Assembly (NCBI GenBank): GCA_011009095.1 | Contig: VTPC01090900.1 | Coordinates: forward strand, 130,856 to 194,855 | Length of the DNA: 64,000 nucleotides | From: Ignelater luminosus | Lineage: Eukaryota > Arthropoda > Insecta > Coleoptera > Elateridae | Direction: 5' to 3' | Shown here: in pieces, positions 34,030 through 45,659 of the stretch | Position numbering within the stretch: the stretch's first letter is position 1 | Layout: every line of letters starts with the position of its first letter | Made by a program: the position numbers and the translations under genes | The notes under the pieces: generated by a model | What the model was told of the DNA's origin: nothing | Databases searched by the model: none | The model's input: only the letters and a program-made list of their open reading frames with translations

Positions 34030-35830
34030 GTTGATGCAAGAGTAGTAGTAAAAGTAAGGGCACTATTTTGCCCTTGGAATGATTAGTCACCCCTATAGAG
34101 GATGAATCTCAACCAATCAACTGCATAAGGATGCAGAAAGCAATGGAAAACTACAACATTAGGATTCCACAAGGATATTCCTAGTGTAAATCATGAAGCT
34201 AAGCTTAATTTAATATTCCGGAGTTTCTAGTCCCCCAATCGAATTTCGGGGAAGGGGCGGTTTTAAACGAAGTCAAAAAGAACAAGAAGAGCGCCCAACA
34301 TGGAATGTGAGAAGTTTATACCAAATTGGAAAACTACATAATGTGATCAAAGATATGGAGCGTATGGATATTGATACCTTAGGTACCTCTGATGTTTAGT
34401 GGAAAGGCAAGGGCGACCTCCAGACAACTAACAGACTGAGGATGCAAAACATAGATACGGAGTAGTACTTATAATAAAAAAGAAATCAAAACCAAAGTCC
34501 TAAATGTAGTGCAACTTTCAGAACAAATAGTATTTCTATAGCCCAGGGCTCAAAGGAAGAACATAAATTTATTCAAAATATATGCGCCTATAGGGGACAA
34601 ATGTGAGGATGAGATAGAAAACTTCTACCACCAACTAAAAATGGCTCTCCGAACTATCGATGTGACATTGATCTTAGGTGATTTAAACGCGAAAGCCGGT
34701 GAAGGCACGGTAGATCATATAGAAGGAAACTATGGCTTGGGAAACCTAAATAAAAGAGGACAAAGATTAATAGAATTCTGTCAACTTAAAAACATGGTGA
34801 TAAGCAACACATGGGTTAAACTTCTGAAAGATGAATATATACGTGGACAAGAAATTGTAAGGAACCAGACCAACTATATCTTAATAAATCAGAGATATAA
34901 AAAACTCTATTTTCCCCGTCAACGCATATCCGGGAGCGGATGTGAATTCAGATGATAATCCCCCTCATTGCAAAGTTAAGAATAAAGTTAAAAAAGATCA
35001 AAACAAGAGGAAGAGATCAAAGGTTGAATATAAGAGAGCTGAAAGAAAAAGCGATTAAAGACAGCGTGAAGAAAAACATTAGAGAAAGTATAAAGAAAAC
35101 CATGGAACTCAATAAACAAGAAAAAGATGTAAATAAAAAGTGGGAAAATATTAAATTTTCTCTTTTGACTCAAGCTTAAGATAAACTGAAAAAACGATAA
35201 GCAAACTCCTAAAATAGAATGGATGACCAATGAGATTTTTGACCTCATGGAAAAAAACAGACAATAAAAAGGAGAGGTATATAGAGCAAAATCGCAGAGA
35301 AATTAAAAATCTAACTACTTGCTATGACAACTTCAATTTCCACAAAAAGATCAAGAAAATGACAGGAAATTCTTGAGCATTGAACTGACAATGAGGATGG
35401 TTCGATGCTACACATATCTTCTCAACAGTTATATGTCGCGGAAGCCTGGACACTGAAAAAAACAAACATCAAGAAAATAGATGCCTTTGAGCTTTGGCTG
35501 TATAAACGCATGCTAAGGGTTCTCTGGACGGATAGACTATACAACTATACAGTCTTGCAGAAAATGAAAAAAAAGAACTTGTTTATACCACCAAAAAAAG
35601 AAAATTAGAACATTTGGGTCACATTATGCGAGGTCCACAAACCGAAATACTTCGTTTAATGATACAAGGCAAAATCCAGAGGAAAAGAGGTATAGGAAGG
35701 AGAAGAATTTCATTGCTGAAAAATCTTGGCGACTGGTTTCCCTGTACCTCAGCGGAGTTGTTTAGGGCTGCAACATTCAAAATCCAAATAGCTGTTATGA
35801 TTGCTAACCCCCGGTCGTAGACGGCACGAT
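34030..35830 (+). pseudogene. LINE, endonuclease and RT tail, internally deleted
   Basis: Blocks in order through frameshifts: TWNVRSLYQIGKLHNVIKDM (about 34295-34355), MDIDTLGTSDV (about 34366-34400), RYGVVLIIKKKSKPK (about 34455-34500), the endonuclease LILGDLNAKAGEG (34671-34710), EGNYGLGNLNKRGQRLIEFC (about 34721-34780) and NMVISNTW, a RNQTNYILIN block, then a Lys-rich linker and, after a deletion, the C-terminal tail VAEAWTLKKTNIKKIDAFEL (about 35432-35490), LGHIMRGPQ (35611-35640), KRGIGRRRISLLKNLGDWFP and MIANPRS ending at TAG 35818-35820. The RT core is missing. Confidence 0.85.
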
Positions 35831-36660
35831 GAGAAGAACAAGTTGATGCAAGGACAACCACGCCGAGCGCGCTCACTCATACTACTAGTGCATCGCAACC
35901 CACCATCGCCGGCGCCTCGGTCTACTCGGCCTGCGGCATGTCGTTGGCCTGTGTAATCTTGCTGGTACTGAAACAGAAAACAGAGTTGTAGCGGAAAGAG
36001 AAGGTGTGAAGGATTACAAATTTGTGGAGGTTTTGTGAATGGGTGTCCAGAGCATTGAACGTGAGATTGGGTTACTTCAGGATGTCTTGGAGGCCATCGG
36101 GAAGTTTTGGGGTTTGGGTAAGGAGAATGACTGGAGGGTGTTCGAGTTTCTTCTTGGGTTTCTTGGGAATGAGACCAGGGGAAGTTCTCAGAGTGTCAAG
36201 AGCGATGGTTCGGTTCTGGCGTCTTTTGCAGATATTCCAGCTAGCTAGCAAACCTCTCCGCAGGGGTGGAAGCGATCCAATTGAAGCAACCTCAGATACA
36301 CGGCTCTTTCCTTCTGCGACGCGATTTCACGAGTCTCGGCGCGGCAGTCTCGTTGTAGAAGTGAACCCGGTAGTGACCATTTAGAACAAACGGAGGCAGT
36401 GTCAAAAGTGGCGCTGCCCCAGAAACGTAGGTTGTCAGGGGAACAGCTAGGGTAACGGGAATCGCCAGCCGGAGGATGCCGGCGGGCCTGGCGATTCTGG
36501 GTTCGGACGGAAAGAGGATTAGGAGAAACTTTTACCGACGCTTGAACCAAACAAACACCACGCGGAACATTTGAAAATTCTAGAATTAAACAAAAACGAA
36601 TTATATTTCTTTGGTGGAACATGGGTTAGGTCTGCTGGGAAACTTTTGGCGGGTGTCAGT
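35831..36660. other. GC-rich island of unknown origin
   Basis: Markedly GC-richer than its surroundings. A plus-strand frame at 36039-36248 reads MGVQSIEREIGLLQDVLEAI and a second at 36022-36384 overlaps it; on the minus strand 36245-36622 is also open. No family is recognised. It may be the ORF1 end of another retroelement; host coding sequence is less likely because frames are short and contradictory. Confidence 0.3.
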
Positions 36661-37706
36661 AATCTTGTATTAGTTCATGATATTAGCGAACTTGAATCAT
36701 AATATTATTTTGTCTGCCAATTACCAACTGCATTTAATGGAGAAATTCTGAGTTTTTTTAAAACCAGAAAGAGTACGGAATTTATTCTTTCCCTAATAAT
36801 TACTATTTTAATCACTTGTTGCACCATATCAAGGCGCGCTTTTCCACTGTAAGTTGATCTTCTTAATTTAGAAGAGAAGGGAAGTAAATGTACGTCTCTA
36901 TAACCTGGTCCAAACTGCAAACAAGATTAACTTTTGTATTATTAAATTTATCTTAGAAATTGATGCATCAAGTTTCATGCTTTTATGATTTAGTACATAA
37001 CCCCGTCTTATAAACTGTACGATGGGTTGCATAACTTATTTTGAATCGTACAATTTCGGACCCCATTTCAAGAACCGATCAAGTCCACTAAAGTAAATTG
37101 TTCAAAACTCTTCAGCTGCAAATTACAAATTACAAACTGTTCCAATTTTGTTTATCAATCTGCTATATTACAGATAACGATGAGCTCAGGTTTGCATTGT
37201 ATTCTGACTAATTTTAAAATTTTAGGAAATCATTCTTAAGAATGTAATAAACTTTTCTTTTCCTATTCTAATTAGGAATTATAAACAAACTGTACTTAAA
37301 TATAAATATTTATTGTTTGTATAAATACATGAGTGATTATAACAACAAAGTTTGTTTTATATTATAATTAACGTAACTCTACTTTCACAGTAATAAAAAA
37401 GAATAATAAATCTAGGCAAAGATCGTTAGTAGATCAATCATTCGTAATTCCTGTTTTACAAATATTTCTACGACCCATCTATTGACTTATTTACCTACAT
37501 GTTTGTTTTGTAACTAATTAAATTTAAAATGCGAGAAATTGCCTAACACATAGCTACTACGCAATAATACAAAATTGTTTACTTAACACAAACGCTTTAA
37601 ATTAAATTAAGATATTTATTAGAATAAAATATCACATGGTAACAATAAATTAAAAATACTGCTATATACAAGAGATAGTAAATTATCAGTCTATTGGGCC
37701 ACTTGT
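36661..37706. other. Gene-free AT-rich stretch
   Basis: Intergenic DNA before the 3' end of gene E. The last part would hold the 3' UTR of E on the minus strand; no repeat or gene is supported. Confidence 0.4.
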
Positions 37707-39215
37707 TTAGTATTTACACACTTCTTCAGGTACTTTTTTGCAATCAGTTTTACATCCTCTCAGATTCAGTTGTATTTCTTCTAACGTTTTTCCTTTGGTC
37801 TCAGGTATACAATAGTAAGAAAAGAACGTACTTGCATAACAACATACCGCAAAGAAACAGAATGGTACACACATACCAAAATTATGAGATAAACTTTGAA
37901 AAAGTTTTGCTACTATTAAAAGAAAAATCGAAAAGCATATATTAAGAACGCACATCGCTTTTCCCTTAATACTAGCAGAGAATAATTCACCAAGCATTAG
38001 AGTTGGTATAATACCCAATCCAATAGCGCACACTGGAATGTATGACATCATTGCTGCAATAGGTACCCAATTAAATTCAGAAACATCTATACTGGTCTTC
38101 TCTGATATAAATAAATAAGCGAATTCGATTGTCAAAACAATTCCGCATCCCAAACAAGAAAAGGTCATCAACGGCTTCCTACCAAATCTATGAATGACGA
38201 ATGAACACACTGTAATGACAACTAAAAATACTCCGGAAAACATTATAGCCGATGTCGATGCAGAAAAGTCACCTCCAGCTTTTTGAAACATGTATTGGGT
38301 GTACATATAAAATGCAGGAAGACCACTTAATTGTTGCGTTGCACGAATACCGATAGCAATTAGTAAAGTTTTACGGTTTACTGGAATACTAAATAAATCC
38401 TTGAAAGTACCTGATTCGGAAATTTGCCTTTTTACAGCTGTAGCGAGGGTTTTTAATTCACTTCCAATATCATCATTCCATTTAAGTATTTTCAACGAAG
38501 TGCACGCATCATCATCTTGATTTTTTATTAGAAGATAATATGGTGATTCCGGCATGAATGCCATTAGGAAAAACTGTATTAAAGGTATGACGCAGAAAAT
38601 TAATGCTGTTGTTTTTATATCACAATAAGATCCAACGGCATTTATTAAGAACTGTCCAAGAAATCCAAAGAAAGCAATCAAATTCCCCCATGAACTTCTG
38701 ACTGACGGTTCGGTGATTTCGCCAATATAAATAGGCACGGCTGTGAAGAGAGCAGCATCGGCGGCGCCTTCCAAAACTCTCGACACGTATAATATGATTA
38801 GATTATGTCCAAAAGCTATTAAAATCCAAGATAGAAAATAAAAAGCGGCCATCATCATAATGGTTTTTTGTCTTCCAAATCCATCTACTACTAGCGACCA
38901 AAATGGAGATGCAATGATAGCTGCAAACGGCGGAATTACAGCAAAATAAGAAGCTTCCTCAAACGTTATAGGTTCAAGATGAGATGCATTTGTAGTAAGA
39001 ATGGGTATCGATGGGGATGTCCATGCAATTAAAGAACCAGCGCTTAAGGTACTCAAAGAAGCTAAAACAAAAAGAATTTTAGATGTTGCAATTTTAAATA
39101 AAGATAATAAAAACTTACATGCTATAACAGCAAGAGCTTGCGGCCACTGATGGTTTTTACCATCATAGGGAATGCAGTTTTGTAAAATATTATTGCAACC
39201 AGTTAATACTAACAT
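37707..39215 (-). CDS. Tret1-like sugar transporter E, complete
   Basis: Exon 1 39215-39119 (97 bases), intron 39118-39062 (57 bases, GTAAGT...TTTTAG, phase 1), exon 2 39061-37707; 483 residues. The intron happens to lack stops, so the unspliced frame is also open at 502 codons; the splice sites and the matching junction in B, D and F show it is an intron. Motifs: DGFGRQK in loop 2-3 (Lys shifted), GEITEPSVRSSWG, PESPYYLL, QQLSGLPAFYMYTQ, HRFGRKPLM in loop 8-9 with His where Asp is usual, GELFSASIKGKA, PETKGKTLEEIQ. It is a distinct branch from A-D and closest to neighbour F, which lies 205 bases upstream in the same orientation. Membrane sugar facilitator by family. Confidence 0.92.
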   Translation of the reverse strand: MLVLTGCNNILQNCIPYDGKNHQWPQALAVIACKFLLSLFKIATSKILFVLASLSTLSAGSLIAWTSPSIPILTTNASHLEPITFEEASYFAVIPPFAAIIASPFWSLVVDGFGRQKTIMMMAAFYFLSWILIAFGHNLIILYVSRVLEGAADAALFTAVPIYIGEITEPSVRSSWGNLIAFFGFLGQFLINAVGSYCDIKTTALIFCVIPLIQFFLMAFMPESPYYLLIKNQDDDACTSLKILKWNDDIGSELKTLATAVKRQISESGTFKDLFSIPVNRKTLLIAIGIRATQQLSGLPAFYMYTQYMFQKAGGDFSASTSAIMFSGVFLVVITVCSFVIHRFGRKPLMTFSCLGCGIVLTIEFAYLFISEKTSIDVSEFNWVPIAAMMSYIPVCAIGLGIIPTLMLGELFSASIKGKAMCVLNICFSIFLLIVAKLFQSLSHNFGMCVPFCFFAVCCYASTFFSYYCIPETKGKTLEEIQLNLRGCKTDCKKVPEEVCKY

Positions 39216-39420
39216 TTTTACGTTTAGTTGAATACTGAAATTATTTATTATTAGCTTTGGAATTTATAAGCGAGAAATTTAAATAATCATCGTGAAGTAA
39301 TGATGAGATAAGCAAAATAATTTAGTTGAGTAATTAACGAGCGATAAAAAGGTTAACCTTATGATAGGTCGTATGAGATGCTGAAAAAAACAATAGGATA
39401 TTAAACAAATAAAAAATATA

Positions 39421-41298
39421 TTATTTACTCACGTCGTTCTTTGATTTAGGGTTTTTTAAAGTTTGCTGTATTTCCTCTAAGCTTTTACATTTCGTTTCAG
39501 GGACAAAATAATACGAAAATATCACGCTAATTAAACAAGAAAAAGAGAAAAGACAAAATGGGGCATACATACCAAGATTGTAAGATAAACTTTGAAAAAG
39601 TTTTGATATTGATAAAACACATAAAGAAAAAAAATGTATTCATAACGTAAAGAGCTTTTCCTTTTATGCTAGCTGAAAATAATTCCCCAAGCATTAAAGT
39701 GGGGAGAATTCCAAGTCCAGTTGAACAGAGTAGAATATACGCGAGAAGTCCTGCTAGGGGTATCCAAGTAACAGATGAAATATCTAAATTGGTTTTTTCA
39801 TAAATAAAAAAATAAATTGCTACTATTGCAACAGTAACTCCGCATCCAGTTGAAGAAAATATCATTAATGTTCTTCTACCAAAATTTCCTACAAGAAAAG
39901 CAGAAACGGACATAACAACTGTTAAAACTCCTGTAAATATAATTGCTGATGTCGAGGCTGAAATTGATCCTCCAGCTTGTTCGAACATATATTGGGTGTA
40001 GATTGTAAATGCGGGAAGGCCGCTAAAAAGTTGAGCAGCTCGAATTCCGATGGCTATTAAGAGAGCCTTACGATTGGTCGATATGGTGAACAAATCTCTG
40101 AATGTTCCTGATTCAGAGACTTGACGTTTAACATCACTTGTGAGTGTTAATAATTCATCATCTACATCTTCTCTCCATCTGAGGGTTTGTAAAGAAGCTC
40201 TAGCTTCTTCTGTTTTATCTTTCATTAGGAGATAATATGGGGATTCGGGTAAGAATGCAGTGCTTACAATTTGAATTGCTGGAAACACAAGACAAATGCA
40301 AGCTGTGGTCTTTACATCACAATAAGCACCAATCACATTAATTATAAATCCACCAAAATAAATACTTATAGCTACAAGATTCCCCCATAAACCTCTTACG
40401 TTTGGCTCGGATATTTCACCTACATACATGGGTAGTGAATTAAAAAATACTGCATCGCCTAATCCTGATATAAATCTTGCAATATAAAATGTTAAAATAT
40501 CTTCTGCTAAAGCAATTAATATAAATGACACCATCTGAGGAATGGCTATAAACATCACTGTTTTCTTTCTTCCTATTAGATCCACAATAATAGCAAATAT
40601 CGGTCCGGTTATTATTGCAGCAATTGGAGAAATTACAGTAAAATAGGAAGCTTCTTCCAAAGTTATCGGTGGTGTTATTTGAGATGAATTGGATGTCAAA
40701 ATGGATATTGAAGGTGATGTCCAATTAAAATGCAAACCAAGCGTAAAGCCACTTATGCAAGCTATAATAAAAATAATTATTTTTGTATTAAGTGCGGAAA
40801 ATCAGTGTTTTTTGTAGTGCATGAGAATGGCATTTTTTTTGCCGAGACCGTTAGGTCAAGGCAAAAAAGTCATTTGAATGCGCTAAAAAATCACTGATTT
40901 CCTTCACGAAATGCAAACAACATTTTTTCTACAACCTTCAAACATTATTATATGAATTTTTGAAGTAAATTATACAAAACAAGTGTGCGATGAAAATGCA
41001 AAATAATAAAGTACTAATTTGCAAAAATAAATAGTTACCTAATGTGTCATTTTTGTTTTTTTTTCTCGCACATGTGCGTGAAACATATTTTTTGCGCACA
41101 TGGGCTTAAAATATATATTTTGCTCCCATGTGAAAAAATGAAAAGCTTCCCGTATCCTTGACGGTTGTAGAAAAAAAATATTTTTTCTTTTGTAATTTCC
41201 GTAATCAAATGAAACTTACCAATGAAAATAGAAACAATTTGTGGCCATTGCCGATTTTTATTTTTATATGGAACAAACAATTTGAAAATATTCTTCAT
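39421..41298 (-). pseudogene. Tret1-like sugar transporter F, one frameshift
   Basis: Exon 1 41298-41220 (79 bases), intron 41219-40762 (458 bases, GTAAGT...TTATAG, phase 1), exon 2 from 40761. The frame reads well (DLIGRKK, GEISEPNVRGLWG, PESPYYLL, LFSGLPAFTIYTQ, NFGRRTLM, GELFSASIKGKA) until an 8-base A/T run at 39627-39634. There it leaves the family frame; with one base fewer the family C-terminus (KLFQSLSYNLGMYAPF, then PETKCKSLEEIQQ) continues to a TAA at 39421-39423. So F is either a very young pseudogene or an intact gene with a sequence error. PETKGK is PETKCK, one Gln of QQxSG is lost, and Asp of loop 8-9 is Gly. I call it a pseudogene provisionally. Confidence 0.8.
40798..40906. 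repeat. Palindromic hairpin in intron 1 of gene F
   Basis: Arms of about 42 bases: AAATCAGTGTTTTTT and GTAGTGCATGAGAATG at the left pair with the inverse ending AAAAAATCACTGATTT at the right, around GAGACCGTTAGGTC. Imperfect but clear; typical of a foldback MITE. Confidence 0.6.
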
Positions 41299-43145
41299 TT
41301 CACTCAATAATTTTTATTGTATAAATTAAAACATTATAATAGTTGCTGGTAAAATAAAATTATTTTTTCTTGCTGTTGATTGTGAAATGGGTATGGAGAA
41401 ATAATGTAAATAGTGTTTAGGGTATTTTAGGTTATGTAAACATTTTTGTATTTAGCAATTCAACAAAACTGGTATTTACATTAGCTACTTTTCGTGTGTT
41501 GTATACAGTGTGCTCATTCTATCTAAAGGCTTTTGAATTCTGGGGCCAGAAGATAAAAATGACACGCTGTACATTAAGTTTTATTTGTGTTAATGACTAC
41601 AGACTAATCCATAGCAACGCAACCTATTGTTGCCCATTGTTAATATTTATTTTAAACTTAGTTGAGAATTTTCTGTTTTTTATCGTGACATTAAACTTTT
41701 TCTAGATTGTTCTATATAAGATTAGTTATTTTAAAAAGATAGTTTTGTATTATTTAAGGTAATGTGAATTCAAGCATAAGTATGTTGCGAGTATTATTGC
41801 ATTTGAAATGGTTTTTGTCAAGGTGTAAATATACACAGTTTCGCCGCTAAAATGTTTTAAATGAAGTAGAAGTGTTTCATGTAACTCATATAGTATGTAC
41901 ATTTTTTCTATTTTGCTTTGCGCTTTGGTACAGAACAAATTGGAGTTTTACACATCCTGATTTTTGAAATCGTTGCGTGCTATTTTTCAACAGTGCGTAA
42001 TACTGGGACCATACTGTCGTCATGTGTAGGGTCACAACAGGTCTAAAAAAAGGCAAATGTAAATAATGCAGTATCTTTAGGTAAAACGTTTTAGTATCTA
42101 AAGGAGAAAATCGACAAATGCGAACATCCGAAGTCTGAAAATTAGTTTTAATGAAAAGACATGCAAAAAATGTATTACCTCGTGTTGTACGTCGTCGATT
42201 GTGCGTCCCTTTATTTTTAGCAGAAAATCCTTTGGTTGCAGGTACGTAACTCTGCTGTTAACTGTTCCTAGAAGAACAAAATCTTCCAAAGATATTCATT
42301 TAAGGTCATTTTGTACCACCTCTCAAGTTCTCAGTTTGAATAGTAATTAGATCTGGAGCGAAATTTCTGGAAATAATGAAATATTTAAGAACTATCAAAA
42401 TAAATTACCAAATATACATAATAAAAATTTCAGAAATTCTAATTTTGTTTGAAAGTGAAATAGGAAGATTTATTCACTTCTAAAACCTAAAGGGATGGCC
42501 TTTTCTTTATCAATATCAATGATATTAGCTTCAGGATGATTTCTAAACTAGCACATGTTTTCTCAAAGTCTAAAGTTGGTGATTTCCAAACTGGAGAAAT
42601 CTTTATAAGCTCTACTGTAAAAAAATACAAATAAACTTTTTACTTTTTGCACAGAGGTTTAAGTTAATTCCATACCGTAATGTCCTTTCTATATAAAACG
42701 TTTATTTATATTTAATAATATTTATTTTCACTTAGTTTATTACAATTTATTTCCAGTATTTATTTACACTAAATTATTTATTTATTTATGTACAGAAGAA
42801 TTTATTTATTACTATTTAACATTTATTTCGTTCGTAACTACTAGCTGCTTGACTGTAGAACTGGCTTCTGCTCGGTCAACGCCGCCTTATATTCGTTTCC
42901 GCGTGGTTCTTGATGAGCCCAGAAAGTTCGCGTTCCTTCTGGAACATTCGACGGTGGAAGAGTCTCGATAGTTCGAGATTTCTCCGGCACATTCAACCAG
43001 CTTGTTCGAGACTGTTCGGGACTTTTTCTAGAATATTCTAGGGGTGGCGCGTTACAATACTAACAATAGTTACATATTTAAAATGTGCAAGTTGTAATTG
43101 CAAGGTTGAATGTTACATTTACCGCGTGCATCAATCAATTCAATC
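41299..43145. other. Gene-free stretch; possible LTR debris near its end
   Basis: 5' flank of gene F, then unrecognised AT-rich DNA. From about 42840 to 43060 the sequence is GC-richer and repetitive (words GGAACATTCGA, TTCGAGA, TTCTAGAATATTCTAG), as expected of an LTR/leader next to the gag relic that follows. I could not define LTR ends. Confidence 0.35.
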
Positions 43146-43365
43146 ATGTGCTCCCGGTGCTCTCACCGGAATTAGCGGCCAAAGTCGCGGATATAATCAC
43201 TAAACCGGATTCCACGCAGCTTATACCAAACTCATAGAAGCTATTAATAATCGCACCAGCCTTCCAGATAAAAGTTAAAACAATTACTGTCCGGCGAACA
43301 GCTGGGTTCGCGGAAACCGTCGCACAGTGGTCGGGAACCAGAAAAAAGCGGCCAAAACTCTAAAA
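43146..43365 (+). pseudogene. Ty3/gypsy gag relic, first part
   Basis: Frames read LPVLSPELAAKVADIITKPD, then LIEAINNRTSLPDKS, then QLLSGEQLGSRKPSH. These are consecutive blocks of the capsid-like region in arthropod gypsy gag proteins. The continuation is found at 45660-46110, past inserted elements. Confidence 0.65.
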
Positions 43366-43848
43366 AATGAATCTACGCAGAATGAAATTTAAATTTATTT
43401 ATATTTTCAACTAAACATTCAAAAATCAGCATTCGGAATTAATTTATGCATATTACAGTACATTGTGTTATAAATATTTCTTGAAAGATAAAGTTTTTGC
43501 AGCATACATACGAAGTCAAATTTTAACCATTGCTTTGAAAGTGTGTATCTTGCTAAATTAAAAAAGCATCAAAATTGTCTACTTTACTTACCAAATATTC
43601 TTTCAAACACTATTATCATAGTTATTGCAATTTTTTAGTATGATTTCAATACAAAACTCAATGTTCAAAGTTAGCTGAACAATGTTCGAGTTTTTTCTAG
43701 TCATCTTAAAATTTGAAAATGTTATCCCCTGTGGTCCCTCGTGAATTTATGTTGTAAAAAGAAAGACAATTTATGTTTGTTAAGGAAGTAAAAATCAGCT
43801 GCGGAGACTTGCGGGTTTTTAAGTAATTTTAAAATAAAAAACGATTAA

Positions 43849-45104
43849 CAAGAGGCATGCACGAGATGTACCTCACCAACTTTTTTGAAACTTGGTATAT
43901 AAGTAGTAGGGTCAAAACATTAGATACGTGTTTTTTGCATCGGCTGAGCTCGACGGTAAGGGGGTGAAAGCCACCCTCGAAAATCTGGTAAATTTGATTT
44001 AAAGCCCTGTAACTCCCAAACGGTAGTAGAGATCGAGATGGTTCAACTGGCAAAGTTTAATTACTTTGTATCCCCTATCTGGTAGTACAAGCAGATTTTT
44101 ATTACATTCACTCTCAACTCCCACCTCCCGAAAACCACACCATTTTTTATACTTTCTATTTTTTCTTTTGGTTTTTTGAAATTCGCATTCGTTCGACGAA
44201 AACAGATTTTCAAAAATTTGCTTTTTGACGAATTCTTATTTCCGTTTTTAATGTAGAATATGATGCACGATACACAAAACTACGTATCTAATGTTTTGAC
44301 CCGTACTACTTATACAGTGTCCGTCAAAAAGTGTGCACCATATAGGAAAAATTTTTATTGAATGACTTATGGAAAAACTTTTTCCGGTATTAGGTTTTGC
44401 TTGCTTTAGAACCAAAAATGACCTAATCGAAAGTAATTATTTGGTCGCCATTAGCTGTCAAATTTGACATGTTTAGTAAAAATGTCTGAAAAATAGACTT
44501 ATTTGACCGAATTTTAAAAAACGTTATAAGAAAAGAATGTTTTCTTTGCAATTTTCTACCCGTATGCAAATCTTCAAAAGCCTACCACGATTTTCATATT
44601 TTGCCCTTTATTTCAGTTTTCCTTAATTGTTAATCAATAAAAGTCGAACCAATCTAATTCAAAACACTTATTTATTAGATACATATTGCAAAATACTCAC
44701 TTTACGGTTTAAATAATCTTCTTTTCCTAAATTTTATGTAAAAAATAAAAATGGAGCTTTAGTAAAGTGGCACACTTGGTGCAAAGTTCATCTCATTATA
44801 CAGATAAACACATAAATCCGATTTGTAACTGGAAAGAAAACATCTTTCTCTCATGACTTTTTTTAAAATTTAGTCAATAAGTCCATTTTTTGGAAATTTT
44901 TTCTAAAAATGTCAAATTTGAGACCACATGACTACTTTTGATTAGGCCATTTTTGGTTCTGGAGCAAATAAAACCTGATGCCGAATAAAGTTTTCCCATA
45001 AGTCATTCAATAAAAATTTTTTTCATATGGTGCACACTTTTTGGCGGACACTGTATACCAAGTTTCAAAAAAGTCGATGAGGTACTCCTCGTGCATGCCC
45101 CTTG
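43849..45104. mobile_element. TTAA-flanked inverted-repeat element, split by a nested MITE
   Basis: Inverted ends: from 43849 CAAGAGGCATGCACGAGATG with GTACCTCACCAACTTTTTTG, and the inverse ending at 45104 (GTCGATGAGGTACTCCTCGT, GCATGCCCCTTG). Both sides carry TTAA (43845-43848; 45105-45108), the target duplication of piggyBac-type elements. The inverted similarity continues past 80 bases per arm (to GTCAAAACATTAGATACGT near 43915-43935, its partner near 44280-44300), interrupted only by the MITE at 44315-45053. No transposase seen; about 515 bp without the nested element. Confidence 0.78.
44315..45053. mobile_element. Tc1/mariner-type MITE nested in the TTAA element
   Basis: Inverted ends CAGTGTCCGTCAAAAAGTGT (44315) and ACACTTTTTGGCGGACACTG (to 45053), with TA at 44313-44314 and 45054-45055. 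Inverted similarity extends about 125 bases per arm (including AAAAATTTTTATTGAATGAC and ACCAAAAATGACCTAATCGA). No transposase frame. 739 bp. Confidence 0.85.
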
Positions 45105-45186
45105 TTAAAAACTAAGTCGATCTCATATATAATGTCACTATGTCTACAAATTGCCATTTTCGATCCCGATTATCTTGAAAAGTATT

Positions 45187-45454
45187 CGAGATACCGAAAT
45201 ACCGATTATGTATCTGTAATCAGGAAAAGATTCTAAGTTGATTTTATATATAACGAGTCTTGTAAAGTTACGGCAACATGACAACAGACCAACAGATAGA
45301 CTATGCCAAAAATTGCCATCATCGATCTCAAAAACTATTCGAGATATCGAAATACTGATTATGTATCTGTAATCAGGAGAAAATTATAAGTTGATTTCAT
45401 ATATAACATGTCCTGTAAAGTTACGGCAATGTGGCAACAGACCAACAGACAGAC
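45187..45454 (+). repeat. Two tandem copies of a unit of about 154 bp
   Basis: 45187-45300 and 45340-45454 are near-identical (shared TTATGTATCTGTAATCAGGA, GTAAAGTTACGGCAA, CAACAGACCAACAGA), offset by about 154 bases, and 45120-45186 resembles the intervening part. This looks like a short satellite-type array or an internal duplication in a repeat. Confidence 0.75.
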
Positions 45455-45659
45455 GGAATGTACGAATTCAAATACGAGATTTTTTAAATTTCATCGATAA
45501 AACAAATAAATAAATAAAATAATTTTTATTTTTTACATTATTTTGGATAGCAGAGACGCCAATAACACCTTATATACGCAATATTTAAGCAATTCTGAGA
45601 GTTATTTAGTTTTGACCGTTTTTCGTCATTTTCGACTACTGTGCGTCGTAACTACTGAG

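Noticed and set aside
39062-39118. Gene E as a single-exon 502-codon gene
   Set aside because: The extra residues come from an intron that happens to be open; GT-AG sites and phase match the introns of B, D and F.
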